A DNA stretch of 9,059 nucleotides from positions 1 to 9,059 of the forward strand of contig CALMOR010000220.1 of NCBI GenBank assembly GCA_937872165.1, in the 5' to 3' direction. Position 1 is the stretch's first letter. Each line of letters starts with the position of its first letter. Below, piece after piece: positions 5,337 to 9,059 of this stretch. The notes beneath the pieces were generated by a model, which ran no database searches, was not told the origin of the DNA, and saw only the letters and a list, made by a program, of their open reading frames with translations. The DNA is from an uncultured Burkholderiales bacterium (GTDB taxonomy: Bacteria; Pseudomonadota; Gammaproteobacteria; Burkholderiales; Burkholderiaceae_D). The position numbers and the translations under genes are program-made.

Positions 5337-6227
5337 ATGCGCGTCATCCTCGTCACCGGCATGTCCGGCTCCGGCAAATCGATCGCGTTGCACGTGCTCG
5401 AGGACGCGGGCTATGCGGTCGTCGACAACCTGCCCGCGCGTTTCCTGCTCGACGTGATCGGCGACCTCGCGACGCGCGACGTCAAGCGCGCGGCCGTCAG
5501 CATCGACGTGCGTGCCGGCATCGACGCGGTCCACGAGCTGCCGTCGCTGCTGCCGGCGTTGCGGGAACGCGGGCACGACGTGCAGCTGCTGTTCATCACG
5601 GCCGACAACGTGACGCTGGTGCAGCGCTACTCCGAGACGCGTCGGCGCCATCCGCTGTCGTCGCAGCAGTGGCGGAGCGAGCCTTCGTCCGATTCGCGCG
5701 GTCTCGACGAGAGCATCGACGAGGAGCGTCGGCTGCTGCAGCCGCTCGAGGGCTCAGGCTATCTGGTCGACACGAGCCGGCTGCCGGCACAGGCGCTGCG
5801 GCAATGGGTCCGCGACTTCATCGGCCAGGAACGCGCGGCGCTGACGCTCTCGTTCGAGTCGTTCGCGTACAAGCAGGGCGTGCCGGCCGATGCCGATCTC
5901 GTGTTCGACGTGCGCTGCCTTCCCAATCCGTTCTACGAGCCGGCGCTGAAGCCGTTGACGGGTCTCGACGCCGCCGTGATCGCCTATCTCCGCGACATTC
6001 CCGAAGTCGCGCGGATGGTCGACGACATCGAAGGCTTCGTGATGCGCTGGCTGCCGTCGTACGCGGCCGACAACCGCAGCTATCTGACGGTCGCCGTGGG
6101 CTGCACCGGCGGCCAGCATCGCTCGGTCTATTGCGTCGAGGAACTCGCGCGCCGGCTGCGCGCCGTCCATCCGGCGCTGGTGCGGCACCGCGCGCTCGCG
6201 TGGATGACGAAGCACGCCGCCGTCTGA
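5337..6227 (+). CDS. rapZ: RapZ, nucleotide-binding RNase adapter/regulator (YvcJ/YhbJ family)
   Basis: In enterics RapZ binds the small RNA GlmZ and delivers it to RNase E, tuning glucosamine-6-phosphate synthase to envelope precursor need. The B. subtilis relative YvcJ is an NTP-binding protein. The role in betaproteobacteria is not established. The 296-aa product begins MRVILVTGMSGSGKS with the P-loop at residues 8-15, followed by YAVVDNLPARFL (about 26-37) and the segment RYSETRRRHPLS. The C-terminal domain has DVRCLPNPFYEPALKPLTGLD and the hallmark GCTGGQHRSV at 255-264. The length fits the family (E. coli about 284). The ATG at 5337 gives exactly the family N-terminus, though its ribosome site (CCAGAG) is weak. 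It follows an intrinsic terminator. The next gene starts 13 bases after its stop, suggesting coupling. Confidence 0.96.
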   Translation: MRVILVTGMSGSGKSIALHVLEDAGYAVVDNLPARFLLDVIGDLATRDVKRAAVSIDVRAGIDAVHELPSLLPALRERGHDVQLLFITADNVTLVQRYSETRRRHPLSSQQWRSEPSSDSRGLDESIDEERRLLQPLEGSGYLVDTSRLPAQALRQWVRDFIGQERAALTLSFESFAYKQGVPADADLVFDVRCLPNPFYEPALKPLTGLDAAVIAYLRDIPEVARMVDDIEGFVMRWLPSYAADNRSYLTVAVGCTGGQHRSVYCVEELARRLRAVHPALVRHRALAWMTKHAAV

Positions 6228-6240
6228 CCTCGAGCCGACC

Positions 6241-6873
6241 TTGGCGTACGCGCATCCCTCGTTGCCGATCTTCCCGCTGCGGACCGTCCTCTTCCCGGGC
6301 GGCCTGTTGCCGTTGCGGGTCTTCGAGGCGCGCTACATGGACATGGTCCGCAACGCGATGCGGGTCGGCAGCGGCTTCGGTGTCTGCCTGATCCGCAAGG
6401 GCAGCGAGGTCGGCGAGAAGGACGTCGAGACCGAGGAGATCGGCTGTCGCGCGCGCATCGACGACTGGAACATGGAACAGCTCGGCGTCCTGCAGATCAC
6501 GACCACCGGCACCGAGCGCTTCCGCATCGTTTCGCGCCGGGTGCAGCCCGACGGTCTGCTGGTCGCCGACGTCGAGGCCGTCGAGGACGAAGCGGCGGCG
6601 GGCATACCGGAAGAGGCGTCGGGCTGTCGGCTCCTGCTGAAACGCATCGTCGAGCGTCTCGACGCGGCGCGCGAAGCACCCACCGACGACGAGGCGATGC
6701 CGATGCCGATCGCGAGGCCCTACCTCTTCGACGATGCGACCTGGGTCGGCAACCGACTCTGCGAGGTGCTGCCGATCCCGCTGCCGGCCAAGCAGAAGCT
6801 GATGGCGTTGACCGACGCGCCGACGCGCCTCGACATCGTGCAGCGCTACCTGAAGCAGCACGGCATCGTGTGA
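6241..6873 (+). CDS. Stand-alone Lon N-terminal (substrate-binding) domain protein
   Basis: This 210-aa protein resembles the LAN/LON substrate-recognition domain but lacks the AAA+ and Ser-Lys protease domains. The family opening is clear: LPIFPLRTVLFPGGLLPLRVFEARYMDMV (about residues 8-36; shown in part, the key motif being PLFPG-type followed by LRVFEARY). It is followed by the GFGVCLI strand, IGCRARI, the ITTTGTERFRI strand, and a helical C-terminal half ending KLMALTDAPTRLDIVQRYLK. No catalytic activity is expected. Such proteins are usually annotated as peptidase S16 or LON-domain proteins, and their cellular role is unknown. There is no ATG near the domain start; TTG at 6241 is the best start, with TTG at 6262 (MPIFPLRT) as the alternative. 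The gene lies 13 bases behind rapZ without a clear Shine-Dalgarno sequence, so translation probably depends on rapZ. Confidence 0.88.
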   Translation: MAYAHPSLPIFPLRTVLFPGGLLPLRVFEARYMDMVRNAMRVGSGFGVCLIRKGSEVGEKDVETEEIGCRARIDDWNMEQLGVLQITTTGTERFRIVSRRVQPDGLLVADVEAVEDEAAAGIPEEASGCRLLLKRIVERLDAAREAPTDDEAMPMPIARPYLFDDATWVGNRLCEVLPIPLPAKQKLMALTDAPTRLDIVQRYLKQHGIV

Positions 6874-6874
6874 A

Positions 6875-6892
6875 GCCCGTCAGCGTGCGGGC
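6875..6892. terminator. Possible bidirectional hairpin between convergent genes
   Basis: GCCCG, an 8-base loop, then CGGGC lies across the six-base gap and the mutY stop. A wider inverted repeat, GCACGGC (6858-6864) and GCCGTGC (6891-6897), encloses it. There is no T-run on either side, so any terminator function is uncertain. It may simply be coding sequence with GC-rich symmetry. Confidence 0.25.
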
Positions 6893-7974
6893 CGTGCCGC
6901 GAGCAGCGTCCTGATCGGCGCGGGAAGGCCGAGCGACGCCAACGCATCGGCCGACACCCAGCGGGTACTGTCGTCCGGTGATGCGACTTCGGTGATAGCG
7001 CCGGTCGCATGCAGGCGCACCGTCAGGACGTCGGCGTGCAGCACGTAGTGCGTGAAGCCGTGCACGAAGCCCGCTCCGGGTTCGACCGATGCCACCGCTC
7101 CGTGGCGCATCGCCTTCGTCGTCGCCTCGACGGGCGACGACTCCGGCAACGACCACAGGCCGCCCCAGATACCGACCGGTGGCCGACGTTCGAGCAGGAC
7201 CTCGTCGCCGCGCGTGATCAGCAGCAGCACCGCGTGACGGGTCGGCAGCGGCTTCTTCGAGCTGCGTCGCGGCAGGGTCTCTTCGACGCCTTCGCGATGC
7301 GCGAGGCAGGTCCGCTCGAACGGGCAGACGAGACAGGTCGGACGCCGCGGCGTGCAGAGCGTCGCGCCGAGGTCCATCAACCCTTGCGTGTAGCGCTCGA
7401 TGTCGCGATCCGGCAGCAGGCTCTCGGCCAGCGCCCAGAGGCGCTTCGTGGTCGGGCCGCTCGACGGCGGCTCGTCGACGAGGAAGACGCGCGACAGCAC
7501 GCGCCTGACGTTGCCGTCGAGGATGGCCGCCTTGCGTCCGAACGCGAAGGCCGCTACGGCGGCGGCGGTCGAGCGGCCGATGCCGGGCAGGCTCGCGAGC
7601 GCATCGACGGTGTCGGGGAAGCGTCCGTCGAAGTCGGCGACGACGGTCCGCGCGGCTGCGTGCAGGTTGCGCGCGCGCGAGTAGTAGCCGAGCCCGCTCC
7701 AGTGCCGCATGACGTCGTCGAGCGACGCGTCGGCCAGCGCTGCGACCGTCGGGAAGCGCTCGACGAAGCGTCGATAGAACGGCACGACCGCCGCGACCTG
7801 CGTCTGCTGCAGCATGACCTCCGCGAGCCACACCCGGTACGCGTCGCGTGGTCCGTCGAGCTGCTGCCACGGCAGGGCCTGCCGGCCGTGCGTGCGCTGC
7901 CACGCGACCAGCGTCGGGGCGAACGCCGCGATATCGACGGGCGACGAGCCGGCGTCGGGCGAAGCCGCGATCAA
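6880..7974 (-). CDS. mutY: MutY, A/G-specific adenine DNA glycosylase
   Basis: MutY removes adenine mispaired with 8-oxoguanine and so prevents G:C to T:A changes. Counted from the TTG whose complement is at 7974-7972 (364 aa), catalytic Glu52 is in VWLAEVMLQQTQ. The helix-hairpin-helix LPGIGRSTAAAV is at about 129-140, the catalytic Asp153 is in ILDGNVRRV, and the 4Fe-4S cluster cysteines are C207, C214, C217 and C223 (spacing C-X6-C-X2-C-X5-C). The C-terminal NUDIX-like domain, which reads 8-oxoG, includes RRPPVGIWGGLWSLPE and the FTH loop in HGFTHYVLH, where E. coli has FSH. All key residues are intact. The TTG start overlaps the stop of the upstream dynamin-like gene as TTGA, indicating translational coupling. 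No ATG exists near the conserved N-terminus. The gene converges with the Lon-domain gene. Confidence 0.95.
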   Translation of the reverse strand: MIAASPDAGSSPVDIAAFAPTLVAWQRTHGRQALPWQQLDGPRDAYRVWLAEVMLQQTQVAAVVPFYRRFVERFPTVAALADASLDDVMRHWSGLGYYSRARNLHAAARTVVADFDGRFPDTVDALASLPGIGRSTAAAVAAFAFGRKAAILDGNVRRVLSRVFLVDEPPSSGPTTKRLWALAESLLPDRDIERYTQGLMDLGATLCTPRRPTCLVCPFERTCLAHREGVEETLPRRSSKKPLPTRHAVLLLITRGDEVLLERRPPVGIWGGLWSLPESSPVEATTKAMRHGAVASVEPGAGFVHGFTHYVLHADVLTVRLHATGAITEVASPDDSTRWVSADALASLGLPAPIRTLLAARPAR

Positions 7975-9059
7975 AGGATCAGCGCGCCCTGCTCGGCATC
8001 GATGCTCGCGTGCAGCACGGTCTGCAGGTCCTCGTCGAGATCGCGGAGCGCGTTGAGCAGCTCGTTGACCTCCGCCTCCTGGGCGAGGACGTCCTGCAGC
8101 CGCTCCTCGAGGGTCTCGCTGGTGTCCTGGATGTGCTTGATCGAATCGAGCCGGCGCCGCAACTGACTCTGGTGTTCGCGGATCTGTCCTTCGAGCGGCG
8201 CCATCACGGCCTTGAGCCACGCCTCGACGTCGCGGTTGGCGGCCTCGAAGGTGTCGCGCACGCGGCTCGCGATCGACTCGAAGAACTTCTGCGTGAGGAC
8301 GAGCTGGTCGTTCGAGAAGATCACGACGAGCCCGAAGCGGTCGTGATAGACGTCCTCGACGCGGACCACCTCGCTCTGATAGCGCGCCAGCGAGAACTTC
8401 ATCGGCGTGGCCAGCATCATGCCGTGGTCGCTGGCGAACTTGCGGTACATGCCCGACACCATGCCGGCGATCTCGTCGGTCTTGGCCTGCGACCGCGCGA
8501 GGCGCGCCCGCGCGCTGGTGAAGAATCCTTCCATCACGCCGCGCAGGCCGGTCGAGAACCACGACCGCACCATGCGTTCGCGCGTGGCGCGGATCTCCTC
8601 GCGCAGCGGCGTGACGCCGAGCTCGACGAAGAGCTCGCCGGCGGCTCTCGTGAAGACCGAGCGCAACGCCTGGAACGCGACCAGGCTGCGATCGAACGCG
8701 GACTTCTCGGCGCGCACGCGGGTGACCATGTGCGTGACGACGGTGGTGTTCTTGCCGCGCAGCGCGCGCAGGTCGGCGGCCTGGCGCGCGAAGCCGCCGC
8801 TTCGCGCCAGCAGCACCGAGCGCGTGCCGTCGATCAGTACGCCCATCTCGCGATGGACCACGTCCTGGAAGATCTCCTGCTTGTGCGGGATCAGTTCGAT
8901 CGACAACGCGCGTTCGAGCGCCGGCAGGCGGCTCTTGGCGAGCAGCGCGTCGTCGCCGTGCACCTTCGCGCTCAGGCCCTTCTGCGCCGATACCGGATAG
9001 ACCTGGTCGACGTCGACCTCGAGCGTCTTCGCGCAGCTGTCGACCTGACGCATGATCAT
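7971..9059 (-). CDS. Dynamin-family GTPase-like protein (C-terminal part; 5' end outside window)
   Basis: The 362 visible residues run to the window edge. The first visible lines read VDQVYPVSAQKGLSAKV, which I take to be the end of a GTPase domain (G5-like SAQ/SAK motif), followed by RLPALERALSIELIPHKQEI. The P-loop and switch motifs must lie beyond the window, so the Met at the very edge is not taken as the start. The rest is almost wholly helical and charged, as in the stalk of bacterial dynamin-like proteins. A short hydrophobic patch (RFGLVVIFSNDQLVL) could serve as a membrane-contact tip, and a heptad-rich coiled coil (SQLRRRLDSIKHIQDTSETL onward) covers about the last 70 residues. Similar large GTPases remodel or bridge membranes, but the role here is unknown. 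It is the leading gene of a pair with mutY. The dynamin assignment is a family-level judgement from memory of similar betaproteobacterial proteins. Confidence 0.7.
   Translation of the reverse strand: MIMRQVDSCAKTLEVDVDQVYPVSAQKGLSAKVHGDDALLAKSRLPALERALSIELIPHKQEIFQDVVHREMGVLIDGTRSVLLARSGGFARQAADLRALRGKNTTVVTHMVTRVRAEKSAFDRSLVAFQALRSVFTRAAGELFVELGVTPLREEIRATRERMVRSWFSTGLRGVMEGFFTSARARLARSQAKTDEIAGMVSGMYRKFASDHGMMLATPMKFSLARYQSEVVRVEDVYHDRFGLVVIFSNDQLVLTQKFFESIASRVRDTFEAANRDVEAWLKAVMAPLEGQIREHQSQLRRRLDSIKHIQDTSETLEERLQDVLAQEAEVNELLNALRDLDEDLQTVLHASIDAEQGALIL

Noticed and set aside
7975..8562. MutY frame remaining open far upstream
   Set aside because: This stretch is an out-of-frame reading of the dynamin-like gene. 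MutY homology begins right after the TTGA overlap, so it is not an N-terminal fusion.
1..9059. Search for CRISPR arrays, tRNAs, insertion sequences, attachment sites, and toxin-antitoxin or defence genes
   Set aside because: No spaced short repeats, transposase motifs, integrase or RNA-gene signatures were seen. All genes belong to known core families.

Overview
The window is a dense, high-GC stretch of bacterial core chromosome. Gene order (lptA-lptB-rpoN-hpf-ptsN-hprK-rapZ, then mutY) and protein sequence, for example the RpoN start MKQVLQLRVSQHLALTPQLQ and an HPr kinase beside rpoN/ptsN, point to a betaproteobacterium, probably Burkholderiales or a close relative. The strong G/C third-position bias produces many long antisense and out-of-frame ORFs, which I treat as shadows. 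I see no tRNA, rRNA, CRISPR array, insertion sequence, integrase or prophage gene, and no gene-free stretch over 300 bases.

Layout, plus strand: the C-terminal 127 codons of lptA (1-384) overlap lptB (381-1220) by ATGA. rpoN (1232-2764) follows 11 bases later, then hpf (2833-3153) behind a strong ribosome binding site. A 126-base gap with a perfect TATAAT precedes ptsN (3280-3786). An 11-codon mini-ORF bridges ptsN and hprK (3818-4828). A small secreted PsiF-repeat protein (4918-5238) sits between hprK and rapZ and ends in a textbook intrinsic terminator (5257-5284). Then come rapZ (5337-6227) and a stand-alone Lon substrate-binding-domain protein with a TTG start (6241-6873). On the minus strand, converging with a 6-base gap, are mutY (6880-7974) and the C-terminal part of a dynamin-family GTPase (7971-9059, continuing beyond the window). 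These two overlap by TTGA.

How the genes fit together: LptA and LptB belong to the lipopolysaccharide export machine. RpoN is sigma-54. Hpf hibernates ribosomes. PtsN (EIIA-Ntr) and HprK are parts of the nitrogen-related phosphotransferase circuit, and RapZ is a nucleotide-binding regulator tied to envelope precursor supply in enterics. This is a conserved envelope/nitrogen/carbon regulatory block. The less ordinary parts are the PsiF gene with its terminator splitting hprK from rapZ, the coupled starts (GTG hprK, TTG Lon-domain protein, TTG mutY), the codon shift at the end of rpoN, and the coupling of mutY to a dynamin-like protein. I did not find a convincing wholly new system. The best leads are the dynamin-MutY pair and the PsiF insertion.
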